Part shown: positions 47,418-57,058 of the stretch, one piece after another
How the letters are laid out: the number at the start of each line of letters is the position of its first letter
Position numbering within the stretch: the first letter of the stretch is position 1
Assembly (NCBI GenBank): GCA_041690355.1
Contig: JAWLHK010000026.1
Coordinates: 1 to 64,000 of the forward strand
Source of the DNA: JAWLHK01 sp041690355 [NCBI: bacterium]
GTDB lineage: Bacteria; J088; JAWLBW01
Reading direction: 5' to 3'
DNA length: 64,000 bases
Translations under genes and position numbers: made by a program
The notes under the pieces: generated by a model
Told to the model about the DNA's origin: nothing
What the model saw: only the letters and a program-made list of their open reading frames with translations
Database searches by the model: none

Positions 47418-47879
47418 ATGGCTGAAGGAAAAATGACGGTCAGCGAGGCCGGCAAGCGCGGCGGAGAGAAGCGCAAGCAGGAGCTCGGCCACGAAGGCTA
47501 TGAAGAACTGGGGCACAAGGGGGGCGAAGCCCGCGCGAAGGAACTCGGCCACGAAGGTTACGAGGAACTGGGCCGCAAAGGGGGCGAAGCCCGCGCCAAG
47601 GAACTCGGCCACGAAGGCTACGAAGAGCTCGGCCGCAAAGGCGGCGAAGCCCGCGCGAGAGCACTCGGCCACGAAGGCTACGAGGAACTCGGCCGCAAAG
47701 GCGGCGAAGCCCGCGCCAAGGAACTCGGCCACGAGGGTTACGAGGAACTCGGGCGCAAAGGCGGCGAAGCCCGCGCGAAAGAACTCGGCCACGAAGGTTA
47801 CGAGGAACTGGGCCGCAAAGGGGGCGAGACGGTTCGCCGCCTGATCGAAGAAGGCAAGCGCAGCGAAGGAAATCCATAA
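47418..47879 (+). CDS. group-1 LEA (Em/GsiB-like) hydrophilic stress protein 2
   Basis: A 153-residue paralogue of the preceding gene, 87 bp downstream, with AAGGAGG before the ATG. It starts MAEGKMTVSEAGKRGGEKRK and has about six 20-residue repeats (GGEARAKELG/HEGYEELGRK, one with RARALG), ending RRLIEEGKRSEGNP. The different repeat number from gene 1, with near-identical repeat DNA, points to expansion by unequal recombination. No cysteines and no hydrophobic core. Confidence 0.9.
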   Translation: MAEGKMTVSEAGKRGGEKRKQELGHEGYEELGHKGGEARAKELGHEGYEELGRKGGEARAKELGHEGYEELGRKGGEARARALGHEGYEELGRKGGEARAKELGHEGYEELGRKGGEARAKELGHEGYEELGRKGGETVRRLIEEGKRSEGNP

Positions 47880-48085
47880 GTCCGGGCGGGCGCCCGCCGG
47901 CAGCCGGCGGCGCCCGGTCGCAAGCGAGGCGGAGCGGGACTGAAGCGCAAACGGAAATTCCTCGAATTTACCTCTGCATCGCCCGCGGTCGTCATGGGAG
48001 AGACGCCGCCCGGACGCTTGCACCCGGCGGCGGCTTTCCGCTTCGGGCAGGCGCCTCGGCCCCGACCCTGCAGGGAGACCCGCCC
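47880..48085. other. short intergenic region before recQ
   Basis: A GC hairpin follows LEA gene 2 (CGGGCGCCCGCCGGCAGCCG area, about 47884-47915), possibly its terminator. CAGGGAGA before GTG 48086 is the recQ ribosome binding site. Nothing else recognised. Confidence 0.4.
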
Positions 48086-49987
48086 GTGAATGAAATCCCC
48101 GGCGATGAACATTCGGATCCCCCCGGTCTGCCCGCCCGGCGCGCCGCCGCCCCGGGCTCGTCGGCGTCGACCGGCGATCGGGACCCGCGGACGCGCCCGT
48201 CGCGCACGGGCGCGTCTTCGCGCGGGCCGGGGACGCGCGCAAGGGCCCGCGCCGCCATCTCCGCAGACGAGCGCGACGCGATGTGGCGCGAGATCACGCG
48301 CCTGTCTTGCGACCGGTTCGGCGCCTGCGCCTTTCGTCCGGGGCAGCAGGAGATCATGGATGCCATCCTCTCGGGACGCGACGTGCTCGGCATCATGCCG
48401 ACCGGCGCCGGCAAGTCGCTCACCTTCCAGCTCCCCGCCCAGTTGCTCCCCGGTGTCACGGTCGTCGTCTCGCCGCTCATCGCCCTGATGCAGGATCAGC
48501 GCGAGAAGCTCGCCGAGGTCGGCGTCGACGCGGCCGAATTCAATTCCCGCGTGCGAGCGGCGGAGCAGGCCGCCATGCAGGCCGGCATGGCGGCCGGGAC
48601 GCGCAAGATTGTCTACGTCACCCCCGAGCGGATGGAAAAAGAAGAGTTCCGCCGCTACCTCGCGACGCAGCAGGTTTCGCTTTTCGTCGTCGACGAGGCG
48701 CACTGCATCTCGCAGTGGGGACACGACTTCCGCCCCGCGTACCTGGCGCTCGGCGACGCCATCCGCGAGCTGGGCCGGCCGCCCGTGCTCGCGCTCACGG
48801 CCACGGCGACCGAAGACATCGCGGGCGACATCGTGCGCCGCCTCGGCATGCGCCGCCCCCGGCTGATACACACGGGGGTCGAACGCCCGAACCTCACGTT
48901 CGAAGTCGACCGCGTGACCAGTGCCACGGCCAAACGGCGGCGCATCCTCGCGATTCTGCGCGAGACGCCGGGGCCGGGGATCATCTACGCCGCGACCGTG
49001 CGCGCCGCCGTCGAGCTGCACCGCTGGCTGCACGACGCCGGCGTCGCGGCCGGGCTCTACCACGGCCGGCTGCGCCTGCGCGAGCGCGAAGACACCCAGC
49101 GGCGCTTCATGGCGAACGAAATTCCGGTTCTCATCGCGACCAGCGCATTCGGGCTCGGGGTCGACAAGCCCGACATCCGCTTCGTCATCCACTACCACTT
49201 TCCCGACTCGCTGGAATCGTATTACCAGGAAGCCGGCCGGGCCGGGCGCGATGGACTTCCCGCGCGGGCCATCCTGCTTTACCGGCGCGAGGATCGGCGC
49301 ATCCAGGCCTATTTTCTCGGCGGCAAGCAGGTGCGCCCCGAAGAGACGTGGCAGGTCTTCTGCATGATTCCCCGCGAGGGGGGCACCACGCAGGCCGTGC
49401 TGCGCGAGCGCACGGGGCTCGGCGAGAAGCGCGTGAAGATCATCGTGGCGCGCCTGCTCGACGGCGGGGTCATCCGCCGGCCGCGCAAGCGGCTCATCCG
49501 CGAGCGCGACTTTCCGAACGCCCGCGAGCTCGAGGCGCATCTGCAGGCGCGCGAAGACGCCTACCGATCCGACCGCGAGCGGCTGCGCGAGATGATGCAC
49601 TATGCCGAGTCGGCGAAATGCCGCTATCAGTCGATTCTTTCGTACTTCGGGGAACCGGTAGGGATCCCCTGCGCGCGCTGTGACAATTGCCTGCGCGTGC
49701 GCGGTCGGCGCGAAACTGACGATTCCACGCACCGTGCGCAGACCCTCCTGCGTCCGCCCACCCACGACTTTCACCCGGGCGACGCCGTCCGCCACTTCCG
49801 CTTCGGCCAGGGGCTGGTCAAGCAGGTGGCCGGGGGAACGGTGGAGGTGGATTTCGCGGACGGCGTCCACCGCATCCGGAGTTCCTACCTGGACAAGCTT
49901 CCCACACCTCAAGCGCCAAGCCTATCCGTTCGTGTCGAGCCGACGGTCGAAGGCAGCGCCAGAGACGACGGCGAGTCATGTCAGTAG
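48086..49987 (+). CDS. recQ: RecQ-family ATP-dependent DNA helicase
   Basis: A 633-residue 3'-5' DNA helicase starting at GTG 48086. A disordered N-terminal extension of about 60 residues precedes motif 0 (FRPGQQEIMDAI), Walker A MPTGAGKS (104-111), VSPLIALMQDQ, DEAHCISQWGHDFRPAY (about 202-218), TATATEDIA, the C-terminal helicase motifs (ATSAFGLGVDKPDIRFVIHY, QEAGRAGRDG) and the RecQ zinc site (Cys in KCRYQSILSYFGE, then CARCDNC). There is no HRDC domain; instead the C-terminus has HPGDAVRHFRFGQGLVKQV, like the UvrD/PcrA tail. The last ~20 codons are encoded by the dispersed ~190-bp repeat. Confidence 0.93.
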   Translation: MNEIPGDEHSDPPGLPARRAAAPGSSASTGDRDPRTRPSRTGASSRGPGTRARARAAISADERDAMWREITRLSCDRFGACAFRPGQQEIMDAILSGRDVLGIMPTGAGKSLTFQLPAQLLPGVTVVVSPLIALMQDQREKLAEVGVDAAEFNSRVRAAEQAAMQAGMAAGTRKIVYVTPERMEKEEFRRYLATQQVSLFVVDEAHCISQWGHDFRPAYLALGDAIRELGRPPVLALTATATEDIAGDIVRRLGMRRPRLIHTGVERPNLTFEVDRVTSATAKRRRILAILRETPGPGIIYAATVRAAVELHRWLHDAGVAAGLYHGRLRLREREDTQRRFMANEIPVLIATSAFGLGVDKPDIRFVIHYHFPDSLESYYQEAGRAGRDGLPARAILLYRREDRRIQAYFLGGKQVRPEETWQVFCMIPREGGTTQAVLRERTGLGEKRVKIIVARLLDGGVIRRPRKRLIRERDFPNARELEAHLQAREDAYRSDRERLREMMHYAESAKCRYQSILSYFGEPVGIPCARCDNCLRVRGRRETDDSTHRAQTLLRPPTHDFHPGDAVRHFRFGQGLVKQVAGGTVEVDFADGVHRIRSSYLDKLPTPQAPSLSVRVEPTVEGSARDDGESCQ

Positions 49988-50196
49988 GCGCCCAGGTGCG
50001 TTCCCTCGCTGTCGCGCTCCATTCCACTTCGCGCGGTCAGCTCGGGACGAACGGTCAGGGTGGCTGGCGATGGGCGTTTTTGCCGGCAAATCGTCAATCG
50101 AAAATTGTAAATAGTCAATCCGGTTCACTCGTCACTCGTAATTCGTCATTTGCAGCTCGCTCAAATCGTCAATCGTCAATTGTCAATCGTAAATGG
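49924..50196 (+). repeat. dispersed ~190-bp repeat, copy 2, with long heptad tail
   Basis: Begins inside the recQ coding end (ATCCGTTCGTGTCGAGCCGA at 49923-49942). It runs through CCCTCGCTGTCGCG (50011) and GTCAGCTCGGGACGAACGG (50036) to TTTGCCGGCAAA and then about 15 consecutive heptads to 50196 (AAATCGT/CAATCGA/AAATTGT/AAATAGT/CAATCCG and so on to ATCGTCA/ATCGTCA/ATTGTCA/ATCGTAA). Same orientation as copy 3. Confidence 0.85.
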
Positions 50197-50280
50197 AGTG
50201 GCCGCTGACGGTCGCGGACCGAAGGCGATGCGCCGATGCTGGGAGACACTGACATCGGCCTTGCAGCCATGGAGGGAGAC

Positions 50281-50466
50281 ATGCCGGAGAAGAAAAGCGG
50301 AATGACGGTCAGCGAAGCCGGCCACAAAGGCGGCGAAAAGACGGCCCGCACCCACGGCCACGATTTCTATGAGGAAATCGGGCACAAGGGGGGCGCCGCC
50401 GGCGGCCACAAGGGCGGCCAGCGCGTCAAGGAGCTGATCGAAAAAGGCAAGCAGTCTGAACGGTAA
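50281..50466 (+). CDS. short group-1 LEA-like (KGG-repeat) protein 3
   Basis: A 61-residue paralogue with GGAGGGAGAC before the ATG. It starts MPEKKSGMTVSEAGHKGGEK and keeps one degenerate repeat (HGHDFYEEIGHKGGAAGG), ending HKGGQRVKELIEKGKQSER. It shares the MTVSEAG start and the KGGQRVK-LIE-GK end with the two LEA genes at 46986 and 47418 but lacks the repeated middle, giving the minimal form of the family. Confidence 0.88.
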   Translation: MPEKKSGMTVSEAGHKGGEKTARTHGHDFYEEIGHKGGAAGGHKGGQRVKELIEKGKQSER

Positions 50467-50472
50467 GGCAGC

Positions 50473-50497
50473 GCTCCGCCCGCGGCGCGGGCGGAGC
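50473..50497 (+). terminator. GC hairpin after LEA gene 3
   Basis: Perfect 11-bp stem GCTCCGCCCGC-GGC-GCGGGCGGAGC without a T-run. It is followed at once by five ATTCCTG heptads. Confidence 0.6.
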
Positions 50498-50500
50498 GGC

Positions 50501-50535
50501 ATTCCTGATTCCTGATTCCTGATTCCTGATTCCTG
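50501..50535 (+). repeat. five perfect ATTCCTG heptads
   Basis: ATTCCTG repeated five times without error, then AGCCGGCAAG. Similar arrays follow the TetR gene (55930-55950) and, on the minus strand, the acyl-CoA dehydrogenase gene (58792-58820). Confidence 0.95.
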
Positions 50536-50583
50536 AGCCGGCAAGAACAACGCCGGCTACGGCGCCGACGGGGGAGAGGTCCC

Positions 50584-51456
50584 CTAGTCGAACACCACCG
50601 TCCGGTTCCCGTACACCAGCACCCGGTTCTCCAGGTGCCAGCGCACCGCGCGCGAGAGCACGATCTTCTCCAGGTCGCGCCCCTTGCGCACGAGCTCGTC
50701 CACCGTGTTCCGGTGCGTGATGCGCGCGACGTCCTGCTCGATGATCGGACCGTCATCGAGGATTTCCGTCACGTAATGGCTCGTCGCGCCGATGAGCTTC
50801 ACGCCGCGTTCGTAGGCGCGATGATACGGGCGCGCGCCGTGAAAGGCGGGGAGAAAGGAGTGGTGGATGTTGATGATCCGCCGCGGATGCGCCGCCACAA
50901 AGTCGGGGGACAGGACCTGCATGTAGCGGGCGAGCACGACGAGATCGATGCGCGCATCCCGCAGCAGGGCGAGCTGGCGCGCTTCCGCTTCCGCTTTGTT
51001 CTCCGTCGTGACCGGAATCTCGTGGAAGGGGACGCCGTAGAATTCCGCAAGCGAACGCGTGTCCCCATGGTTGCTCACGATGAGGGGAATGTCGCAGGGG
51101 AGCTCGCCCGCGCGGTGGCGGTAGAGCAGATCGGCCAGGCAGTGATCGTAGCGGGAAACGAAGAGGGCCACGCGTGGCCGGTCCGAGGATCGGGCCAGGC
51201 GCCAGTCCATGGCGAAAGCTTCTGCCACGGGCGCGAAGGCTTGCGCGAAGGTGTCGAGGGGAATGGAGAAGTCGGCCAGGTCCCACTCCACCCGCATGAG
51301 AAACAGGCCGAGTTCGGCGTCCTGATGCTGATCCGCGTGCAGGATGTTGGCGTTGTGGCGGTAGAGGAACTCGGCGATGGCCGCCACGATCCCCTTGCGG
51401 TCGGGACAGGAAATGAGCAGGGTTGCCGTTTCGGACACGGGGGTCAACGCCGTCAT
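50584..51456 (-). CDS. purU: formyltetrahydrofolate deformylase
   Basis: A 290-residue enzyme hydrolysing 10-formyl-THF to formate and THF, balancing one-carbon pools. The start MTALTPVSET at 51456 is preferred, 2 bp after the stop of the upstream epimerase gene. The N-terminal ACT domain (ISCPDRKGIVAAIAEFLYRH, 15-34) is followed by a formyl-transferase-like domain with VSNHGDTRSLAEFYGVPFHE, LARYMQVLSPDFV, NIHHSFLPAFHGARPYHRAY and GATSHYVTEILDDGPIIEQD carrying the family catalytic Asn/His/Asp. Confidence 0.93.
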   Translation of the reverse strand: MTALTPVSETATLLISCPDRKGIVAAIAEFLYRHNANILHADQHQDAELGLFLMRVEWDLADFSIPLDTFAQAFAPVAEAFAMDWRLARSSDRPRVALFVSRYDHCLADLLYRHRAGELPCDIPLIVSNHGDTRSLAEFYGVPFHEIPVTTENKAEAEARQLALLRDARIDLVVLARYMQVLSPDFVAAHPRRIINIHHSFLPAFHGARPYHRAYERGVKLIGATSHYVTEILDDGPIIEQDVARITHRNTVDELVRKGRDLEKIVLSRAVRWHLENRVLVYGNRTVVFD

Positions 51457-51458
51457 GC

Positions 51459-52400
51459 TCAGCGTCCTTCGCCGGCCGCGAAACGGGAGCGGAAATCCGC
51501 CGCCGTCGCCTCGAGCCCCTGCTCCAGCGCCACCGTAGGGCTCCACCCCAGTTCAGCACGCGCAAGCGTGATGTCTGGCTTGCGGCGCGTCGGGTCGTCG
51601 GCGGGGAGCGGCTCCTCGACGATCTGCGCGCCGCCGTATTTCCGCGTCACCAGTTCAGCAAGCTGGCGAATCGTGAATTCCCCATCGTTCCCCAGGTTCA
51701 CGGGCCCCGTGAATCCCCCCCGGGCCATGAGGCGCACGAGGCCGTCGACCAGATCGGTGACGTAGCAGAAGGAGCGTGTCTGGGAGCCGTCGCCGTAGAC
51801 CGTGAGCGGCTTGCCGGCCATGGCCTGGACGAGAAAATTACTGACCACGCGGCCGTCTTCGAAGGCCATGCGCGGACCGTAGGTATTGAAGATGCGGGCG
51901 ATGCCGACGCTCAGGCCGTACTGGCGATGGTAATCCATCGTCGCCGATTCGGCCGCGCGCTTCCCCTCGTCATAGCAGGCCCGGATGCCGTGCGGATTCA
52001 CGTTGCCCCGGTAACGCTCAGGCTGCGGATGCACCTCGGGGTCGCCGTAGACCTCGCTCGTGCTGGCCAGCACCAGGCGCGCGTTGTTCTGCCGCGCGAG
52101 CTCGAGCATGTTCAGCGTACCGATCACGTTCGTGCGCAGGGTACGAACCGGGTCGGCCTGATAGTGCACCGGGCTGGCCGGACAGGCCAGATGATAGACC
52201 TGCTCTACCGGCAGAGAGATCGGCTGCTCGACGTCGTGCTCGACGAGCTCGAACCGTCCCGAAGCGGCGAACCCGGCGACATTCTCCCGGCGTCCCGTAT
52301 AGAAATTGTCGAGGCAGACGACGTCGTGGCCGTCGTTGAGGAGCCGCTCACAGAGGTGGCTGCCGACGAAACCCGCGCCACCGGTTACCAGAACACGCAT
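51459..52400 (-). CDS. UDP-glucuronate decarboxylase-type NAD-dependent epimerase
   Basis: A 313-residue extended SDR enzyme starting at [20 protein letters not shown] (52400). GGAGFVG is the NAD site, [10 protein letters not shown] carries the catalytic Ser/Thr, and CYDEGKR the YxxxK pair. The segments [40 protein letters not shown] and [20 protein letters not shown] are those of UDP-xylose synthases (decarboxylating UDP-glucuronate). The product would feed surface polysaccharide. It is co-transcribed with purU (2-bp gap). Confidence 0.88.
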   Translation of the reverse strand: MRVLVTGGAGFVGSHLCERLLNDGHDVVCLDNFYTGRRENVAGFAASGRFELVEHDVEQPISLPVEQVYHLACPASPVHYQADPVRTLRTNVIGTLNMLELARQNNARLVLASTSEVYGDPEVHPQPERYRGNVNPHGIRACYDEGKRAAESATMDYHRQYGLSVGIARIFNTYGPRMAFEDGRVVSNFLVQAMAGKPLTVYGDGSQTRSFCYVTDLVDGLVRLMARGGFTGPVNLGNDGEFTIRQLAELVTRKYGGAQIVEEPLPADDPTRRKPDITLARAELGWSPTVALEQGLEATAADFRSRFAAGEGR

Positions 52401-52536
52401 GCAGACCTGCTTTCGGAAGGGATAGTTTAGCAAGAAGCCCGTACCATGGCCATGATAGCGCCTTCCGCCATCCGGGTCAGGGGGGCCCGGGGACCGGACT
52501 GCCCGGCGGGCGGCGGCGTGGTATGCTATAGCCCGC

Positions 52537-55260
52537 ATGAATACGAGCGTTCCTTCTCTCCGACGGCTGCGGAGCCTGCTGCTGGTTCCGCTGGTTTCCT
52601 TCTGGGCGGCCTGCGGCGAACCCGACGAGGCGCCGGCGCCGGTCTCCTCGAAGGTTTTCGAACCTCTCGAGACCCGGGACGTCTGGCGCCTGCCCGGGCT
52701 CCAGGGGCGCGTCGAGGTCGCCCGGGATCGCTACGGCATCCCCCACCTCTACGCCGAAAACCTGCACGACCTCATGTACGTGCAGGGGTATGTCGTGGCG
52801 CGCGACCGATTCTGGGAGATGGACATCCTGCGGCGTATCTCGCTGGGGAAACTGTCGACGCTCATCGGCCTCGCGCCGATCCTCATCGACTTCGACGAAC
52901 TGTTCCGCGCCATCAACCTCACCGAGCGCGGAACGCTGGTCTACGACGAGGTCTACGCCACGACAGAGGGAGAAGACAAGGTCGCCCTCGACGCCTACGC
53001 GGCCGGAGTCAACCTCTACCTCGAGCATGCCGCCACGGGAAAGTACGGCGCGCGATTCCCGCCCGAGTACAACGAGCTGCTCTTCGGCCTGCTGCAGCAG
53101 CCGACCCCCGCCGACATTCCCCGCTGGGAGCCGCGCGACACGCTGGCGGTCGGCCGGTTTCAGCAGTTCAACCTCTCGGCAAGCAATTACGCACAGGAGC
53201 TGCGGATCGGCGACCTGCTGGCGACCATGGGGGCCGAGCATCCCGACTGGGCCGAAGCCCTGATCCGCTTCCGGCCGGCGGTGACCCAGGCGACCCTGTC
53301 CGACTGGGCCGGGGTGGAACCGGGGGTGGCCGCCGCCCCGGGACTCAATCCCCGGTCCCCGCAGAACAGGGCACTGTCGCCGGCCGCGGCCGCCGACGCC
53401 GCAATCTCATCGAACGCCGTGCGCACGCTGCTCGTCCGCCTTGATGAGATGCGCACCCAGTTCCCCCTGCTTTCCTGGACCGACTACGGCTCGAACAACT
53501 GGGTCGTCGGCCCCGACCGGTCCGCCAGCGGACACGTGCTGGTCGCCAACGACCCGCACCTGATCGTCACGAACCCGCCGCTCTTCTACCAGGTGCACCT
53601 GAACACGAAGGTGTTGGGGGGCGACGACGGCCTGAATGCCTCGGGGGTCGTCTTTCCGGGCATTCCCGTCTTCATGATCGCGCACAACGAATCCGTCGCG
53701 TGGGGCGTGACGGTGCTCGGCTACGACGTGGCCGACATTTATCGGGAACAGGTGCTGGGCGACGGCACGGCCGTGCGGCGGGGTGCGACTTCGGTCCCGA
53801 TCATGGCGAGCCAGCAGTTCTACTGCGACGGCTACAGCGATACCTGCCTCATGCGCCCGCTCAAGTACGTCCCCGGCCACGGCCCGGTCATCGAAGAAGA
53901 GGGCAACGAGCTGCTCACGCTGCGGTGGACCGGCATGGAGCCGACCGGCGATCTGACCGCCTTCCGTAAACTCGCCTACGCGAAGAACGTCGACGAAGCC
54001 TTCGAGGCCATCCGCGACTTCCGCGTCGGGGCGCAGAGCTTCGTCCTCGGCGACGTCGAGGGGAACATCGGGTATTTCGGCAGCGCCAACGTTCCGATCC
54101 GCGATCCGCGGTGCGCGCAGCCCCCGTGGATTCCCCTCGACGGCGCCTCGGGGCTCTGCGAGTGGCAGGGGTATCTGCCCGACGAACTCCTGGTGCAGAC
54201 GAAGAACCCTGCGCAGGGATACGTGGCGACGGCGAACAACGACATCGTCGGCACGAGTTTCGACAACGATCCGCTGAACGACTACCGCGACGGCACGCAG
54301 CTCTACTACTGGTACACCCGCGACGCCGGTTTCCGCGCGGGGCGCATCCACGAGCTGCTCGACGCGAAAGAGAAACACACCCGCGAAGACATGGCGCGCA
54401 TCCAGGCCGACACCTTCTCGTTCGAGGGGCGCATGATGACGCCGCACATTCTCGCCGCGGCCTCGGCGCGCCCCGACCTGGTGTCGCCCGCCCTCGAGGA
54501 CGCCCTGGAGCGCCTGGCCGCGTGGGAATTCGGGACGCCGACGGGGATGCCCGATCCGTTCACCGACACGGTCCCCACTTCGGCGGAAGAGCGCGACAGC
54601 GTGGCCGCCAGCATCTACTACACGTGGATCCGCCTGCTGAAGGACCGGCTGATGGGCGACGAATACGCGCGCTACGGCCTGACGCCCCCGTCGGAGTCCG
54701 ACGGCTACGAACCGCTGGGCACCTTCCGCGCGGCCCTGCACGCGCTCGAGGATCCGTCTGCCTCGTTCCTCTTCGACGACATCCGCACGACCGGCCACAT
54801 TGAAACGCCCGCGGAAACGATTCTCGCGACCCTGGACGACACCGTCACGTGGCTGACGGAACGGTTCGGTACGGCCGATTCCGCAGCGTGGAAGTGGGGA
54901 GAACTGCACTACGTGCGCTTCTTCGACATCTACGGCTTTCTCGGCGCCAACGTGCGCGCCATCGGCCCCTTTCCCAACGACGGCAGCCTGGGGACGGTCG
55001 ATGCCGCGAGCTTCCTGTTCATGCAGGATTCCTACGTGCAGGTGGGCGGCCCGGTCATGCGCATGATTACGGAACTCGATCCCGACGGCGTGCGCAGCTG
55101 GAATGCCCTGCCGGGCGGTCAGGTGCACGACCGCTTCAGCAACCATTACGACGATCTGGTACCGTATTGGATGCAGAACCGGAATTACGAGGTGCCGTTC
55201 AGCCTGGACGACGTCCGCGCGAACCTCGAGCGCCTCACCATCGTTCTTCCTCCCGAGTGA
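52537..55260 (+). CDS. penicillin acylase-family Ntn hydrolase, exported
   Basis: A 907-residue precursor of a periplasmic amidase (penicillin acylase, acyl-homoserine-lactone acylase group). Signal peptide with a lipobox-like end (SFWAAC, Cys27). Alpha chain from about 45 ([20 protein letters not shown]) and spacer to about 318, then nucleophile Ser319 in [11 protein letters not shown], where autoproteolysis would expose the beta-chain N-terminus. Further marks are [40 protein letters not shown] and the oxyanion Asn in ATANNDIVG. The substrate is unknown; quorum-signal or cell-wall amide hydrolysis are both possible. A TATGCTATAG box ends 6 bp before the ATG, so a very short leader is possible. 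The TetR gene follows 2 bp later. Confidence 0.9.
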   Translation: MNTSVPSLRRLRSLLLVPLVSFWAACGEPDEAPAPVSSKVFEPLETRDVWRLPGLQGRVEVARDRYGIPHLYAENLHDLMYVQGYVVARDRFWEMDILRRISLGKLSTLIGLAPILIDFDELFRAINLTERGTLVYDEVYATTEGEDKVALDAYAAGVNLYLEHAATGKYGARFPPEYNELLFGLLQQPTPADIPRWEPRDTLAVGRFQQFNLSASNYAQELRIGDLLATMGAEHPDWAEALIRFRPAVTQATLSDWAGVEPGVAAAPGLNPRSPQNRALSPAAAADAAISSNAVRTLLVRLDEMRTQFPLLSWTDYGSNNWVVGPDRSASGHVLVANDPHLIVTNPPLFYQVHLNTKVLGGDDGLNASGVVFPGIPVFMIAHNESVAWGVTVLGYDVADIYREQVLGDGTAVRRGATSVPIMASQQFYCDGYSDTCLMRPLKYVPGHGPVIEEEGNELLTLRWTGMEPTGDLTAFRKLAYAKNVDEAFEAIRDFRVGAQSFVLGDVEGNIGYFGSANVPIRDPRCAQPPWIPLDGASGLCEWQGYLPDELLVQTKNPAQGYVATANNDIVGTSFDNDPLNDYRDGTQLYYWYTRDAGFRAGRIHELLDAKEKHTREDMARIQADTFSFEGRMMTPHILAAASARPDLVSPALEDALERLAAWEFGTPTGMPDPFTDTVPTSAEERDSVAASIYYTWIRLLKDRLMGDEYARYGLTPPSESDGYEPLGTFRAALHALEDPSASFLFDDIRTTGHIETPAETILATLDDTVTWLTERFGTADSAAWKWGELHYVRFFDIYGFLGANVRAIGPFPNDGSLGTVDAASFLFMQDSYVQVGGPVMRMITELDPDGVRSWNALPGGQVHDRFSNHYDDLVPYWMQNRNYEVPFSLDDVRANLERLTIVLPPE

Positions 55261-55262
55261 GC

Positions 55263-55904
55263 ATGACCCCGACCAAACGCAAGCCCGCCGACCGCACCCG
55301 CCAGGGCGATACCCGCGAGCGCATCGTTCAGGCGGCCGAAGACGCCTTCGCCTACTACGGCTTCAGCGGCGCGAGCCTGCAGGACATCGCCGATCGCGTC
55401 GGCATCAAGAAGGCGTCGCTCTTCTACTACTTCAAGGGGAAGGAAGAGCTCTACGCCGTCACGATCCAGCGCGTCTTCAAATCGCTCGAAGAGATTCTCT
55501 TCCAGGCGATTCAGGACGAGCGGTCCGGCTTTCAGGAGCGCATCGCGCTCATGGTTGGCAACACGTTCGACCTGCTGGCCGAACACCCGAACTACGCCCG
55601 CATGCTCTACCGCGAGCTGATGGACAATGAAGAAGGGGTGACCGAGGTATCCGCGATGCTGTTCGGCCCGCTCATTCAGACGGCCTCGCAGTTTCTCGAA
55701 AGCGGCATGGAGCGCGGCGCCCTGAAGCGCCTCGACCCGATGCACTACCTGGTCTCGACGCTCGCCGTCATCACCTTCTACTTCATCTCGGCGCCGATGT
55801 TCGAGCCGCACTGGAAGACCGAGCTGCTGAGCACCAAGGCGATCAAGGAACGCCGCGAGCAGGTGATGACTTACATCCTGAACGCGATTGTCGCGGACCG
55901 CTGA
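55263..55904 (+). CDS. TetR/AcrR family transcriptional regulator
   Basis: A 213-residue repressor-type protein. HTH at about 17-62 (IVQAAEDAFAYYGFSGASLQ, then IADRVGIKKASLFYYFKGKE). The C-terminal ligand domain includes NYARMLYRELMDNEEGVTE and MHYLVSTLAVITFYFISAPM, typical of TetR proteins near lipid or acyl metabolism genes. It starts 2 bp after the acylase stop, so it is co-transcribed and may autoregulate the pair. Confidence 0.92.
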   Translation: MTPTKRKPADRTRQGDTRERIVQAAEDAFAYYGFSGASLQDIADRVGIKKASLFYYFKGKEELYAVTIQRVFKSLEEILFQAIQDERSGFQERIALMVGNTFDLLAEHPNYARMLYRELMDNEEGVTEVSAMLFGPLIQTASQFLESGMERGALKRLDPMHYLVSTLAVITFYFISAPMFEPHWKTELLSTKAIKERREQVMTYILNAIVADR

Positions 55905-55927
55905 GCGCGCTCGGGCGCGCTCAGCGG
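55898..55927 (+). terminator. perfect 13-bp hairpin at the end of the TetR gene
   Basis: CCGCTGAGCGCGC-TCGG-GCGCGCTCAGCGG, the stem beginning within the last codons. There is no T-run; ATTCCTG heptads follow 2 bp later. Confidence 0.65.
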
Positions 55928-55929
55928 CC

Positions 55930-55950
55930 ATTCCTGATACCTGATTCCTG
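55930..55950 (+). repeat. ATTCCTG/ATACCTG/ATTCCTG heptads
   Basis: Three heptads in sense orientation directly after the TetR hairpin, with the same arrangement as behind LEA gene 3. Confidence 0.85.
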
Positions 55951-55959
55951 AGAAGCAAG

Positions 55960-56115
55960 CACACCCGAACTGGCCGCGGTATTCGGCGTCGAGCTTCGCG
56001 AGGACAGCCAGAATGCCGGGGCCCCCTGCAGCACGGCGCTTACCCCGCCGACCACGATGTACTCCACGGAAAGCGCCGAGAGGAGCCGCAGGAAACTAGG
56101 CACGGTCGTCACCAC
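55960..56115 (-). pseudogene. nucleotidyltransferase (MNT/AbiEii-like) remnant
   Basis: GTG at 56115 opens VTTVPSFLRLLSALSVEYIV, then VGGVSAVLQGAP, the N-terminus of a polymerase-beta-like nucleotidyltransferase. The expected DLD catalytic segment is missing. After GAP, another frame reads FLAVLAKLDAEYRGQ, which looks like a later helix of the same family (LLAVLxELDAxYR). So there is an internal deletion plus truncation, and the tail runs into heptad repeat. Confidence 0.65.
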
Positions 56116-56209
56116 GCAACCTGAGAATGGCGGTGACCTGCTCCTAAAGCACCTGTAACCTTTCCATCGGCGTCAGCGACAGCATCCACTCAATCAAGGT
56201 CGTGTCGAC
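56096..56209 (-). pseudogene. small partner protein of the nucleotidyltransferase, stop-interrupted
   Basis: Reads VDTTLIEWMLSLTPMERLQV then L, TAG, EQVTAILRLRGDDRA and TAG. The TLIEWMLSLTPxERLxVL opening is typical of short proteins encoded just upstream of such nucleotidyltransferases. The in-frame TAG (about 56144-56146) kills it. It overlaps the GTG start of the nucleotidyltransferase remnant. Confidence 0.6.
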
Positions 56210-56348
56210 ACCCTGTCTCGGCGTAGTGTCGGGGCGTTCGTCCTGATCCGGCATTCAGGACATTATCCTGCGGCGCCGCACGAGGCTCGCAACCGGACCC
56301 GTGACGTAGACGAAGTCGGATGACATTCGTCCACGGCGCACTTACGCC

Positions 56349-56415
56349 ATCGGTCCGGACTTTACCCCGACGCCCAGGAGGGGGCTGGGCAGACCCGTCG
56401 GCTTTCTGCGGGAAG
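56349..56415 (+). repeat. ~67-bp dispersed repeat, copy A
   Basis: ATCGGTCCGGACTTTACCCC, GGAGGGGGCTGGGC and CTGCGGGAAG in order, nearly identical to copy B at 57767-57832. The gap 56210-56461 contains nothing else recognised. Confidence 0.85.
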
Positions 56416-56461
56416 ACGCGTGTGCGCACTTCCCGCCGACCGGAAGGTAAGGCGACAGCAA

Positions 56462-56725
56462 CTACTTGCGGTTCGACGTCCTGGTCTGCACGGCGTCGCC
56501 GAGAGCCTTCAGCTGTCGCGACCATTTGTCGCTCAGCCGCTGGATGTCCTTCTTGATCTCGAGCGCCATCTTATCCAGCTGTTCGGCCAGCTGTTCGGCG
56601 GGGCCGTCCTTCGCCAGCATCTTCGAGACACGGGCCTCGACGTCACGCTCGATCTGCTTTACTTTGCGCACCGCCTTCGCTTCGGCCTGGCGGGCCTTGG
56701 TAACGGCTTTGCTGAGGGTTGCCAT
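56462..56725 (-). CDS. small coiled-coil basic protein, hypothetical
   Basis: An 87-residue Lys/Ala/Glu-rich helical protein, start ATG 56725 preceded by AGGAGG. It reads MATLSKAVTKARQAEAKAVR, with continuing heptad-like hydrophobic spacing (IERDVEARVSKML, LAEQLDKMALEIKKDIQRLS) and a basic C-terminus. It resembles histone-H1-like or nucleoid-associated small helical proteins only in composition. No function assigned. A degraded copy of its 3' end (CCTGGTCTGCACGGTGCCGCC) appears at about 57018-57040. Confidence 0.65.
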   Translation of the reverse strand: MATLSKAVTKARQAEAKAVRKVKQIERDVEARVSKMLAKDGPAEQLAEQLDKMALEIKKDIQRLSDKWSRQLKALGDAVQTRTSNRK

Positions 56726-57058
56726 ATCGCCTCCTGGGTATGATGTTCTACCCCATTCCCAAGCGATCTCCATGCCAAGTACGGCTATCGAGCCCCGCGT
56801 GAACGGCGAGGCGTCTGGAAACGGGCCTGCGTGAGCATAACTGTATTTTTCCGATACACGCAAGGTCAAAGGCGCGCAAACCCGTCTGCTGCTTGCGGTG
56901 GCGGCCCGCGTGGAGCCTACGCAGAAACGCGGGAAAGAAGAGTTGGGGGGAAGGTTCCGGCTACGTGCGCGCGGAGGGATGCAACGCGCTCAGGCTCGTT
57001 CCGAACCGGGGTACGACGTGTCCTGGTCTGCACGGTGCCGCCAAGGGGTGGGCAACGC
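56726..57058. other. intergenic, decayed repeats only
   Basis: No gene. Contains CAGGCTCGTTCCGAACCGG and a copy of the coiled-coil gene's 3' end near 57018-57040, and shares GTTCCGAACCGG-type sequence with 57868-57880. It looks like decayed repeat material. Confidence 0.4.

Noticed and set aside
50088-50196. Repeat array that might be read as CRISPR
   Set aside because: Period is 7 bp with no spacers of about 30 bp and no cas genes; heptad microsatellite-like array instead.
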